NCBI GenBank assembly: GCA_006226375.1
Contig: SBHC01000014.1
Location: 1 to 64,000, forward strand
Source of the DNA: Deltaproteobacteria bacterium
Lineage (GTDB): Bacteria; Myxococcota_C; UBA6777
Direction: 5' to 3'
DNA length: 64,000 nt
Shown: positions 43,859-51,610 of the stretch, piece after piece
How positions within the stretch are numbered: the first letter of the stretch is position 1
How the letters are laid out: the number at the start of each line of letters is the position of its first letter
Program-made: the position numbers and the translations under genes
Notes under the pieces: generated by a model
Seen by the model: only the letters and a program-made list of their open reading frames with translations
What the model was told of the DNA's origin: nothing
Databases searched by the model: none

Positions 43859-45709
43859 GTGGACGCGAACAAACCTGTTGTCTTAATCACCGGATCCACC
43901 AAAGGTATTGGCTTGGCGTTGGCTCAGCATCTGCTGGATAGTGGCCGTTATCGCGTCGCTATCAATGGTCGGAACCAGGAACAAGTCGATGCGCAAGTGC
44001 AAAGCTTGAGCCAGGCCGGAGATGCTTCCTGTGTTCTTGGATTGGCCGCTGATGTCAGCGATGAAAGCCAGGTTCAAGCGATGTTTGCCGCCCTGACAGA
44101 GCAATGGGGGGCACCTCATGTTGTGCTCAACAACGCCGCGTACGCAGGAGCCTCCAAGGCGAAGTTGCATACGATGGAGAGCAGCGAGTGGCAAGAGGTG
44201 ATGCAGTGTAACTTGGATGGCACCTACTTATGCTACAAGTATGCTATCCAGGCTATGTTAGAACACGGCATGCAAGGTGGTAAAATTGTGAATGTCTCGT
44301 CGGGCATTACACGAGCTTACGGAACACCTCCTATGCTCCAGCAGTACGGCGCTTACGCACTCTCCAAACACGGCGTTGAGCACTTCACTCGGCTGGCTGC
44401 CTCCGAAGTGTACGAGGAAGCCATTGGTGTATGTTGTGTGTCGATTGAAGGTTCGTACCGGAGCGAAATGACGCGCGGGATCTTTTCAGAGAGAGAGTTC
44501 GAGCGGTTGCCCCCTGCCAGCCGCTTGTTTCCGCTGTTTGTGCGAATCATCGAAGAGGACCGCTGGGAACACATCGCAGGCCGTATCTTCTCGACGCGAC
44601 GGTTTCAAATGGATCCGCAGATGGAATGGCTCACCGCCAATCCGCTGTCTGAAGTGGAGTTGTATCGGTTTGGTATGCCGATTCTGGAACGTCGAAAGTT
44701 TCTTTGTTCTGGTGAGAGTCATGTGGGGCCTTCTCCGGAAGTTCAGAAGTTTTTGCAAAGCGAAACGGTCGCGCTGCAGCAATACCCCCGGACTCATGCC
44801 ATTCTTGAGTTGAAGCGGGAGATCGCACAGCACCTGGGCCTGGAAAGTGCAGACGCAGTCTTTATCGGAAATGGGATTGTCTCTTGTTTAGACAGTATCC
44901 TTCAGATGTTCGTGCCTCCGGGCCACCATGTTCTCTCCCATACGATGGGGTGGGCGTTTTGCGGAAGCTTGCTAGAGTCCCGCCAGGCCCATTTTACCGA
45001 GGTCGAAATCAAGCTTGAAGACGGTCGCTGTGACTTCCAGATGGAGAAGCTCGCCCAGGAGGTAAAGGCGTCAACGCGGCTGGTCTATCTGACCAATCCC
45101 AACAACCCAACAGGGAAGCTGATCCCGGAAGAGGAACTTCTTCGCTTTCTGGATGCAGTGCCTCACCATATCCCCGTTGTTCTCGATGAATGTTACGCGG
45201 AGTATGTGACCCAAGAGTATTCGTCTTTGGTGCCCGCGTTGCTCCAGCAAACGCAGCGCCCTGTGATTGGTTTGCGTTCCTTCTCGAAGTTTCATGGGTT
45301 GGCCAACATGAGAATCGGTTATGCGATCGCTTCGCCGTTGTTGATCCGAGCCATCGAGCGCTACCATCTTCCCTGGACAGTGAGCGATATCAACGCACGT
45401 TGTGCCACGCTTGCCCTGCGCGACAAACACTACCAACAACAGCGTCGTGAGGAGATCGTGGCAGAGCGTGAGTTTCTTCATCAGGGGTTGGAGAAACTCG
45501 GCGTTCCTTTCGTCGCAACCGATGCGATGGCTCTCATGATTCAAACGCCTGAAGAAGGGTTTTTTGAGCTACGCAGCCGTTTGAACAAAAACGAGATTGT
45601 GATTACGCCTTACTTGTACAAAAAGCACTTTATGTATCAGATCGGGAAGCGCTACCACAACGAGAAGCTGATTGAAACGTTGGCTTCGTTTGGCCCAACG
45701 TCTGCGTGA
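43859..45709 (+). CDS. Fusion of a short-chain dehydrogenase and a HisC-like class I aminotransferase
   Basis: A 616-residue two-enzyme fusion. The N-terminal SDR (about 5-260) has TGSTKGIG at 11-18, the NNAAYAG segment and YALSK (Tyr166, Lys170). The PLP aminotransferase (about 270-616) has NPNNPTGK (413-420), LDECYAEY (Asp443, Tyr446) and SFSKFHGLANMRIGY with PLP Lys477, closest in style to histidinol-phosphate/threonine-phosphate-type enzymes. The usual C-terminal Arg of the RISIG motif appears to be Met (MYQIGKR). The natural order would be oxidation of an alcohol to a carbonyl, then amination. The GTG at 43859 has AAAGGA seven bases upstream. A TTG at 43802, overlapping the kinase gene, is possible but weaker. 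Confidence 0.88.
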   Translation: MDANKPVVLITGSTKGIGLALAQHLLDSGRYRVAINGRNQEQVDAQVQSLSQAGDASCVLGLAADVSDESQVQAMFAALTEQWGAPHVVLNNAAYAGASKAKLHTMESSEWQEVMQCNLDGTYLCYKYAIQAMLEHGMQGGKIVNVSSGITRAYGTPPMLQQYGAYALSKHGVEHFTRLAASEVYEEAIGVCCVSIEGSYRSEMTRGIFSEREFERLPPASRLFPLFVRIIEEDRWEHIAGRIFSTRRFQMDPQMEWLTANPLSEVELYRFGMPILERRKFLCSGESHVGPSPEVQKFLQSETVALQQYPRTHAILELKREIAQHLGLESADAVFIGNGIVSCLDSILQMFVPPGHHVLSHTMGWAFCGSLLESRQAHFTEVEIKLEDGRCDFQMEKLAQEVKASTRLVYLTNPNNPTGKLIPEEELLRFLDAVPHHIPVVLDECYAEYVTQEYSSLVPALLQQTQRPVIGLRSFSKFHGLANMRIGYAIASPLLIRAIERYHLPWTVSDINARCATLALRDKHYQQQRREEIVAEREFLHQGLEKLGVPFVATDAMALMIQTPEEGFFELRSRLNKNEIVITPYLYKKHFMYQIGKRYHNEKLIETLASFGPTSA

Positions 45710-46215
45710 CCTTCACAATGGCTTGACCCATGAATGGGTTGAGCGGAACATGGCTTTGTTGGAGGCACGAACTCTTGTCGATGATGACGATGGACTCGGG
45801 ACTGTGGAAGCCGGTGGCTCTCTAATCGATAACGCTTTGGAGAATCTCGAAGAGCTCTGTGTGAGCAGTCTTTACATCGACGGGCCTCTCGTTTCTGCAT
45901 AGTTTTCTGAAAAAATACAAACAAGGGTGCGACTTCTCCAAAAGGCCCTCGTCTGAAAAAGAGTACCCACAAGACCGGTCGCGTTGGGTGACGCACGCTT
46001 TCTCCGTACTCTGATGTGCGGAATCTCTCTGTCTCAATCCGAAACACCCTCACGTTTTCGGATGAAAGTGTGCGTCGTTGTATCTCTTTGGGGGAGCGTA
46101 TCTCTACCGTTTCCCTGAAAGCAGAGTGGATGGAAGACACGCTCTGGTTAGCCCACCGGAGCGTTTGCTCCTGAGGTTTGTCGCGGAAGTCGAGCCTTGG
46201 GGAGGAGAAATTCTC
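45710..46215. other. Stretch without a convincing gene
   Basis: About 506 bases. It holds the hairpin at 45721-45744 and open frames on both strands (a 204-codon minus frame, a 76-codon plus frame overlapping the previous gene) that have poor composition, no family and no good ribosome sites. No RNA gene is recognised. Confidence 0.45.
45721..45744 (+). terminator. Hairpin after the fusion gene
   Basis: GCTTGACCCAT at 45721-45731 pairs with ATGGGTTGAGC at 45734-45744 (11 pairs, two of them G-U), 12 bases after the stop codon. The T run expected of an intrinsic terminator is missing. Confidence 0.35.
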
Positions 46216-46479
46216 ATGTTTTCGGAGGATACGGTCGACGTGCGCCGACGCTGGTCTGTCTGGCATCTTTACACGCTGTTATGCCTGGCGCTGGTCGGTG
46301 GTCTTGCTGTTTCTTGGTATGGTTTCTCGGCGTCTCCCACTACGTCGGCTCAACGCTCTCGACGACACCGGCGTAGGGTTCGCAATCGACGAAGGCATCG
46401 GCGTTCCAATCGAAGATACCGACGCAACAAACGAAGGCGTTTCAAGCGGAAGATGAGGTGGGAAACCAATCGAAAGTAA
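46216..46479 (+). CDS. Small membrane protein with Arg-rich tail
   Basis: An 87-residue protein. A short N-terminus (MFSEDTVDVRRRW) leads into one hydrophobic helix (about 17-36), followed by a tail dominated by Arg and Lys (SRRHRRRVRNRRRHRRSNR and onward to KRKMRWETNRK). The ATG at 46216 follows GGAGGAG at nine bases. The layout, one helix then a poly-basic tail, resembles the end of the kinase at 38543-40135. Function unknown; binding to an acidic polymer or membrane lipid is a guess. Confidence 0.6.
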   Translation: MFSEDTVDVRRRWSVWHLYTLLCLALVGGLAVSWYGFSASPTTSAQRSRRHRRRVRNRRRHRRSNRRYRRNKRRRFKRKMRWETNRK

Positions 46480-46488
46480 GGAGCACTC

Positions 46489-47274
46489 TCAAGTTGTTTT
46501 GGAGTCCTCTGGAAACGCCTCAACCCGACTGGCCGTGATGACATAGTCGGAGCTTAATCGGATGCCGTTGTTGGTTTTCGTTGCGTCGAGCAGTTGAGTC
46601 TCCAGCGCTTGAAGGTTCTCTTCCAGCGCTTGCGCGAGGTTACGATCGTCCAGGAGCTTGAGGGCTCGGCGAACCGCGCTGCACTGAGAACGAACGTATC
46701 GCTCACGAAACACATTGGGAAAGTGCTTCGTGTCTTCAACTTTGTAGCCTGACTGCTCCAGCTGTCGCTCCACCCACTTGGCTGGAAACTCTCGAAACGC
46801 TCGCTGCCCTGACAACAATCGGCAAGCCGACTTCATCTGCGCCAGCTTTATCAAGAGCTGCCCTGCGATCGACGGTGTTTGTGAGGGGAACGGCTCCAAG
46901 CCAATCACATAGATCCTGTCGCGAACGTGCGGCAAGAGGCGGGCGAGGATTCGGTTTTGGAAGTAAGGGGTGAAGACGTCGATGGCTCCAATCAGGTAGT
47001 CGACCAGGACTGTATCAAAGCGCTCCCCTTGCAAGAGGGCCGGATCGGTCCAGTCTCCCAGCACCATGGCGTCGGTCTCTCGAAGAGAACCGCCTATTCC
47101 TTTGAGCGTACTTTGGACTCGTGTGGTGTCGATGGTTACGGCTGTCCAGCCTGTGGTGGGAAGGCTGCAAATCCAGCGCAGCGAGTGGCTGCCTGTTCCT
47201 GCGTCCAGCACACGCCCCCAATCACGGGTGCCGTGCATCTGCTCGATGTGTTGAAAAAGAGGATCACTGGTCAT
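46489..47274 (-). CDS. Class I SAM-dependent methyltransferase-like protein
   Basis: A 261-residue protein with the SAM-binding motif RVLDAGTGSHSLRWI near residue 22, followed by AVTIDTTR and FDTVLVDYLIGA, giving a Rossmann-type methyltransferase fold. The C-terminal part is helical and charged. No specific substrate is suggested. It starts 9 bases after the stop of the small lipoprotein gene and is probably in the same transcript. Confidence 0.72.
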   Translation of the reverse strand: MTSDPLFQHIEQMHGTRDWGRVLDAGTGSHSLRWICSLPTTGWTAVTIDTTRVQSTLKGIGGSLRETDAMVLGDWTDPALLQGERFDTVLVDYLIGAIDVFTPYFQNRILARLLPHVRDRIYVIGLEPFPSQTPSIAGQLLIKLAQMKSACRLLSGQRAFREFPAKWVERQLEQSGYKVEDTKHFPNVFRERYVRSQCSAVRRALKLLDDRNLAQALEENLQALETQLLDATKTNNGIRLSSDYVITASRVEAFPEDSKTT

Positions 47275-47283
47275 GATGTTAGG

Positions 47284-47721
47284 CTATGGCTTGAGGACAA
47301 GGTCTGTGACGAGATCTTGAAGAGAGTAGGTTGGCTTGCACTTCATATCTTCGGGGCAATTTCGCATTCGAGTTTTCTTGTACTTTAACGTTACCTTTTT
47401 GCCTGTGAATTTTTTCTTCTGAGAGCACAGGTCAAAATCTCCAGAGATGTTGTGTTCTTTTCCCGTGGTGTCCTTGAAGATGACATAACACGCGAGATCT
47501 CCTTGTTCCAGGCGGACAATGGTTCCGGTCGATGGCAACGCTTTCGCCTGCTTCTGCTTGGGAGTGATTGTTTTGCGCGGTGCTGGTCGGGTGGACGCTG
47601 GTGTACGTCGAGACGACGTTTGGGTCTTGGAAGGAGTGGGTTGTTTTGCCTTCTTTTTGCAGCCGCTCAGAAGCAGCACAACACCAATCATAGAAGTCAG
47701 AAGGAAAGGTTTCAGTTTCAC
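47284..47721 (-). CDS. Small lipoprotein of unknown function
   Basis: A 145-residue lipoprotein with lipobox LLSGC at about residue 21. A Lys/Thr/Pro/Ser-rich linker (22-63) precedes a small domain of about 80 residues (TIVRLEQGDLACYVIFKD, then GKKVTLKYKKTRMRNCPED) with four Cys. The domain has an OB-like strand order, but no family can be named. The start is GTG at 47721 with GGGAG nine bases upstream. It sits between the terminator of the tiny-peptide unit and a methyltransferase gene. Confidence 0.72.
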   Translation of the reverse strand: MKLKPFLLTSMIGVVLLLSGCKKKAKQPTPSKTQTSSRRTPASTRPAPRKTITPKQKQAKALPSTGTIVRLEQGDLACYVIFKDTTGKEHNISGDFDLCSQKKKFTGKKVTLKYKKTRMRNCPEDMKCKPTYSLQDLVTDLVLKP

Positions 47722-47831
47722 TTTGTGTTCTCCCGGAGTTAGAGCGAGTTGGATTCACGCCAGGGAGAAGATACCCGGAGGACGTTCTTTTTCCAAGAAA
47801 AGAGTGGAGGCTGTGTCTCTAAACGACAAAA

Positions 47832-47852
47832 GGCCGCTCATTGGGAGCAGCC
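47832..47852 (-). terminator. Intrinsic terminator of the tiny-peptide unit
   Basis: On the minus strand GGCTGCTC (47852-47845) pairs with GAGCGGCC (47839-47832) around a five-base loop, with one G-U pair, and is followed at once by TTTTGTCGTTT. This is a convincing rho-independent terminator. It begins 27 bases after the stop of the second 17-residue peptide gene and separates that unit from the lipoprotein gene. Confidence 0.7.
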
Positions 47853-47879
47853 TCTCTGTTCGGATTGGTGGGAGAGGGC

Positions 47880-47933
47880 TCAGGTCCCATCCCAGGAGTA
47901 TCCGCCAGCTTTGACTTGGGTCTTCTTTTTCAT
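47880..47933 (-). CDS. 17-residue peptide A, paralogue of peptide B
   Basis: ATG at 47933 opens a 17-codon frame, MKKKTQVKAGGYSWDGT, ending in TGA, with GGAGAAAGACC directly before the start. It matches peptide B (47991-48044) at 12 of 17 residues. Between the two copies four of the shared residues use different synonymous codons (Lys2, Lys8, Gly11, Gly16), which argues for selection on protein. The shared part is a basic leader ending in KAGG, followed by a six-residue variable part of form aromatic-x-Trp-Asp/Asn-Gly-Thr/Asn. This could be a peptide precursor cut after Gly-Gly. No maturation enzyme is clearly attached. Function unknown. Confidence 0.65.
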   Translation of the reverse strand: MKKKTQVKAGGYSWDGT

Positions 47934-47990
47934 GGTCTTTCTCCAGAAGTGTATTGTTGCTTGCTCTTGGGGCTCACGAGATGGAACTGC

Positions 47991-48044
47991 TTAGTTTCCG
48001 TTCCACTCAAAACCGCCAGCCTTGACTTTGGTCTTCTTCTTCAT
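47991..48044 (-). CDS. 17-residue peptide B, paralogue of peptide A
   Basis: ATG at 48044 opens MKKKTKVKAGGFEWNGN ending in TAA, with GGAGAGAGACC directly before the start, almost the same ribosome-site context as peptide A. It is the first of the two on the minus strand, 57 bases ahead of peptide A. The two end at a common terminator (47832-47852). It is much shorter than usual gene-calling limits, so it would be missed by standard annotation. No homology-based function can be given. Confidence 0.65.
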   Translation of the reverse strand: MKKKTKVKAGGFEWNGN

Positions 48045-48281
48045 GGTCTCTCTCCACGCGCTTGGGTTGGTGTTTCGTTTCTCTTGCCCTCTCTAGAGCA
48101 AGGGGCAGTCCAACATGTTTGCTGCGTGCGGTTTTTCTTTGAATCAGGGATGTTATGCGGATTGGCGTGGAGCGCTAGGGTGTTCCACTTGGAAAGAGTG
48201 GATCCTATTGTTGACTGTAGTGTATTCGATGGTTGACAGTGGAGTTACTTGGAGACAAGGGGGAAGAGGCGGTGAATTTCC

Positions 48282-49385
48282 CTAAGGTGCTGTGGTCGTT
48301 GAGCGAGGGCTGCTGATGGCGAGCTGACCGCAAGCTGCAAGGATGTCGTCCCCACGAGTGATGCGCTTGGTGACCCGAACCCCTGCTTGTTGAAGGATCT
48401 GCATAAAGGGCCAAAGCACCTCATCGTCAGGGCTTCGGTAGGGTGCGCCTGGGTGTTCATTGTAAGGGATCAAGTTGACCTTGGAGCGAATGGATTGAGC
48501 TAACTCGGCGAGGCGATGGGCGTCTTCCAACGAGTCGTTGACATCCCGAATCAGGGTATATTCCAACAGCACGGCGACGTCGCGTTGGCCTGGAAGTTCC
48601 TGGAGTTGTTGCAGTGTCTCAAACAGGTTGGCGATGTTGTAACGTTGGTTGATGGGCATCAAGTCGTCACGAACTTCATCGGTGGTGGCATGCAGCGACA
48701 ACGCCAGCCGAACTGGAAACGCTTCTCCCAGCCCCAGTATTTGTGGACTCAACCCTGCGGTGGACACGGTGATTCGGCGCGCTCCAAGCTGGAGGCCAAA
48801 GTGATCCGTGAGGATGGACAGGGTGGACAACAAGTTCTTGAAGTTTACGAGCGGCTCGCCCATGCCCATAAACACAATGTTGACCACGGAGTACTCACAG
48901 GGAGCTTGTCTCAAGCCCTCCACGACTTGGCTGATGTACTCAGAGACCGCGAGGTTTCGGCCAGGGCCCATGCTCGCTGTGTAGCAAAAACGACAGCCCA
49001 ACGCACATCCAACCTGTGAGGAGATGCACAGAGTCATCCGTTTGCCGCTGGGGATGCAAACCGTTTCGACCCGCGCTCCGTCGTACAAACGAAATAGGAT
49101 CTTGCGGGTTCCATCGGAGGAGTCGAGCACCCGCTCCGTTTCAAGAGGTGACAACGAAAAGGTCTCTTCCAATTTTTGGGCAAGCCGATCCGGTAAGTTT
49201 TGTACACCCATCAATGTGGTGCGGTTGTGTTTGTAAATGGCCCGGAAAATTCGATCCGCGTGGCTGGGCTTTTCTCCTTGTTCCTCGATCCAGGAAGCCA
49301 GCTCATCCCGTGTCAGATCGAACAAGTGGGGTTGTGGTGTGGGGCGAGATGCTTGGGGTGATGATGCGTTCACAACAAACCTCAT
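48282..49385 (-). CDS. rlmN: 23S rRNA/tRNA adenine-C2 methyltransferase
   Basis: A radical SAM enzyme that methylates A2503 of 23S rRNA and A37 of some tRNAs. The 367-residue product has the Fe-S motif CALGCRFC (Cys127, 131, 134), the preceding CISSQVG, the FMGMGEPLVN and ALSLHAT segments, YTLIRDVND, NLIPYNEHPG and the C-terminal Cys in AACGQL that forms the methylation intermediate. The ribosome site is weak. It lies upstream of the tiny-peptide unit on the same strand, about 240 bases away; nothing suggests that it acts on those peptides. Confidence 0.95.
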   Translation of the reverse strand: MRFVVNASSPQASRPTPQPHLFDLTRDELASWIEEQGEKPSHADRIFRAIYKHNRTTLMGVQNLPDRLAQKLEETFSLSPLETERVLDSSDGTRKILFRLYDGARVETVCIPSGKRMTLCISSQVGCALGCRFCYTASMGPGRNLAVSEYISQVVEGLRQAPCEYSVVNIVFMGMGEPLVNFKNLLSTLSILTDHFGLQLGARRITVSTAGLSPQILGLGEAFPVRLALSLHATTDEVRDDLMPINQRYNIANLFETLQQLQELPGQRDVAVLLEYTLIRDVNDSLEDAHRLAELAQSIRSKVNLIPYNEHPGAPYRSPDDEVLWPFMQILQQAGVRVTKRITRGDDILAACGQLAISSPRSTTTAP

Positions 49386-49440
49386 TCGGAACGGAAGGGC
49401 AAGGTTCAGCAGCCTTAACGGCTTGGGGTGGAGTCAAGGA

Positions 49441-50751
49441 TCAAAGATCCCAGTAGGATTCTTCCAAGGAGTCTTCGCGCTCGGGGAGTCCATACATGAG
49501 CCGGGGTGAATTCTGACTCAAGACCTCATAGCTTACGCGGTTGGCGTATTTGGCTATCTGCGAAATGGAAGAGTAGGTCAAGTGGGTGCGTCGGTGCTTG
49601 GGCGAGTTGGGGACCATTTGGTGATGGTAGTCGTTGGCGGAGATATCGTGAAGGACGGCGCTAAGAGCTGCATCGCCTGCGCCGTTCGTTGTTGTGATCT
49701 CCGCTGGTCCGCCTTCGTAAGGATTAATGTGAGAGTAAATGGCGACAGGACTTTCACAGTCTTCCCGCCTCATGGCCCGGCTGTACTCGTAGCGGTTGTA
49801 TTCAGGAATCGAGCTGGATTCCAGCTCCCGTGACGTTTGTCGGAGGGCTTCACGATCGCAATAGCCTCCAAGGTAGAGGCCTTTGGGTCCGTGTGTCAGG
49901 AGGGCCATATCGCACCAACGTAGGGTGTCTTGAAGCGCGAGGAGAGGATCGCTTTGACCTGTGAGCGCAAACGCCTCTGCTTCGTTCATCGCCACAACAT
50001 TAACATACTCACGAAGCAGATCTTGCCAGAAAGAGGGGCGCTGCTCAATCAAGAAGCTTGTTCCCAGGTTGAGTACCACTGGGATTCCGTGCTTTTTGGC
50101 AAGAGACAGCGCGTGCATGGTGGAGGCAAAAATCGGGTTGTCTTCGCTTCGAAGGAGGAAGGCTGTCAGCAACAACAAGGAGGAGTGCTGGATCACATGC
50201 TCAGGAACGTAATCGACTGTGAGATCGTTGATACAGCCAGGGTCGATCGCGAAGCTGCGCTCACCGCTGTTGGAGATGAAGCAGATGGCTCGACCCATCG
50301 GTGTGTTGCAGGGCATCAAGTACGACAAATCAACCAAGGATGACGTATGACACAGGTAGGTATAAGCGTAGTCTCCGACTGTGATGTTGCGGTTGATGCA
50401 GCCGAGAAGAACACCCCGGTTGTTCGACAGGACAGTATAATTGTGAAGGGTGTTGCCGATCGCTCCCCCTGCGAACTCTCCTCGAACAAGCTCTCGTTCT
50501 TTGAGCTCCTGGTACAGCGCTTGTCCCGTTTGGCTGTCCAGGGCGAGTGACTCCCCAGACTTGATCCCGTAGCGTTCCAAGAGCTCGGCTTCTGCATGAA
50601 CTTCAACATCGACTAGAGGCTGTCCGATCCCAACAATGTAGATCTGGCGCTGAAGTTGGGCTGGCTCTGTCGATTTCTTCGAGACAGTCCGTTGCTTCTT
50701 CGTATCCACGGGAAAGTAATGCTTTTGTTTGCGCTGGCCGGGAAACTTCAC
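49441..50751 (-). CDS. gsk: Inosine-guanosine kinase
   Basis: A PfkB-family kinase that phosphorylates guanosine and inosine for purine salvage. The 436-residue product matches E. coli Gsk along its whole length from memory: KFPGQRKQKHYFPV at the start, QFAGG-type segment (here EFAGGAIGNTLHNY), YSHINPYEGGP, the catalytic TNGAGDAAL and the C-terminal GLPEREDSLEESYWD. The start is GTG at 50751, which aligns with the E. coli start and has GAGG close upstream; the longer ATG frame is rejected. This Gsk type is best known from gamma-proteobacteria, so its presence here may reflect transfer or wider ancestry. Confidence 0.93.
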   Translation of the reverse strand: MKFPGQRKQKHYFPVDTKKQRTVSKKSTEPAQLQRQIYIVGIGQPLVDVEVHAEAELLERYGIKSGESLALDSQTGQALYQELKERELVRGEFAGGAIGNTLHNYTVLSNNRGVLLGCINRNITVGDYAYTYLCHTSSLVDLSYLMPCNTPMGRAICFISNSGERSFAIDPGCINDLTVDYVPEHVIQHSSLLLLTAFLLRSEDNPIFASTMHALSLAKKHGIPVVLNLGTSFLIEQRPSFWQDLLREYVNVVAMNEAEAFALTGQSDPLLALQDTLRWCDMALLTHGPKGLYLGGYCDREALRQTSRELESSSIPEYNRYEYSRAMRREDCESPVAIYSHINPYEGGPAEITTTNGAGDAALSAVLHDISANDYHHQMVPNSPKHRRTHLTYSSISQIAKYANRVSYEVLSQNSPRLMYGLPEREDSLEESYWDL

Positions 50752-50965
50752 GGAAACCTCGTCCTTCCTGTTCGTGCGACTGGGATCGATCCCGGGTCGC
50801 TCCGTTCTGTTGGAAGCCCCAACATAATACAAGGTTGAACGCCCTGTCACGCATTACTTTTATAGAGTGGGGCGGTTTCTCTCAGGAATGGGGTGATTGG
50901 TCGAGTGGAGAATGAGGGGATGAGAGCGCGCTGTAGGGAAGATGAACTCTGTTTCGGAGAGAGGT

Positions 50966-51610
50966 TTAGGAGGCCATCGCTTGATGGAGGGGGAACGAGG
51001 TCACTTTGGAGGGCAAGGTCTCGTCGTTGGCTTCGGCGTCGGCTTCTGCTGTGGCGCGAGAAATGTATCCGTGCTCCAAAGCGTACTCGCGAAGGAGCTT
51101 GCGCATGATACGTCGGCCCCGGTACAAGCGGCTCATGACGGTTCCGATCGGGCAACCGACCATCTCAGCGATCTCTTTGTACGAGAAGTCTTGGAGGTCA
51201 GCGAGTAACAAAACTGTGCGGAAGTCGACAGGGACTTGCTCAAGAGAGTCCATCACTTGGTCACTGACGAATCGGTCCAGGATAAGCTTTTCATTTTCGG
51301 TGATGCTCTCATCCGACTGCATGATGTGTTCCCAGTCCCAATCCTCAATCACCTCACGGGTGCGCTGCTGCTTGCGGTACTGGTTGATGAACGTGTTGGT
51401 CATAATTTTAAACAACCATGCTTTGATGTGTGTGCCGCGTTCAAAGCGATGGAAGAAACGAAATGCCTTCAAGAAGGTCTCTTGCAGCAGATCTTCAGCT
51501 TCGCTCTCTTTGTGGGTAAGACGGAGCGCTGTGTTGTAGAGAGCATCGATGTGGGGCAGGGTCAGTTGCTCAAATTCACTCTTCTTGGATGGTTTCCAGA
51601 ATCGCAGCAT
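50966..51610 (-). CDS. ECF-type sigma factor (RpoE-like)
   Basis: A 214-residue sigma factor. Region 2 reads LPHIDALYNTALRLTHKES, then EAEDLLQETFLKAFRFFHRF and IKAWLFKIMTNTFINQYRK. Region 4 reads LPVDF-type segment (here VPVDFRTVLLLADLQDFSYK), then EIAEMVGCPIGTVMSRLYRGRRIMRKLL. A tail of about 40 residues follows. This is the classic RpoE-like ECF arrangement, but no anti-sigma gene is adjacent. The ATG at 51610 has AGAGGA eight bases upstream; the upstream extension from 51718 is rejected. Confidence 0.92.
   Translation of the reverse strand: MLRFWKPSKKSEFEQLTLPHIDALYNTALRLTHKESEAEDLLQETFLKAFRFFHRFERGTHIKAWLFKIMTNTFINQYRKQQRTREVIEDWDWEHIMQSDESITENEKLILDRFVSDQVMDSLEQVPVDFRTVLLLADLQDFSYKEIAEMVGCPIGTVMSRLYRGRRIMRKLLREYALEHGYISRATAEADAEANDETLPSKVTSFPLHQAMAS

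Noticed and set aside
45672-45902. A 76-codon plus-strand frame (with an internal ATG at 45750) downstream of the fusion gene
   Set aside because: Starts inside the fusion gene at TTG, has no good ribosome site and contains the hairpin at 45721-45744; could be real from the internal ATG but cannot be supported.
45652-46266. A 204-codon open frame on the minus strand after the fusion gene
   Set aside because: Arg/Ser/His-rich, no hydrophobic pattern or family, overlaps the end of the fusion gene and the start of the small Arg-tail protein gene, and has no ribosome site.
48282-49385. The radical SAM gene as a maturase for the nearby 17-residue peptides
   Set aside because: The sequence is a standard RlmN with CALGCRFC, the FMGMGEP segment and the terminal catalytic Cys; it lacks a peptide-recognition or SPASM-type domain.
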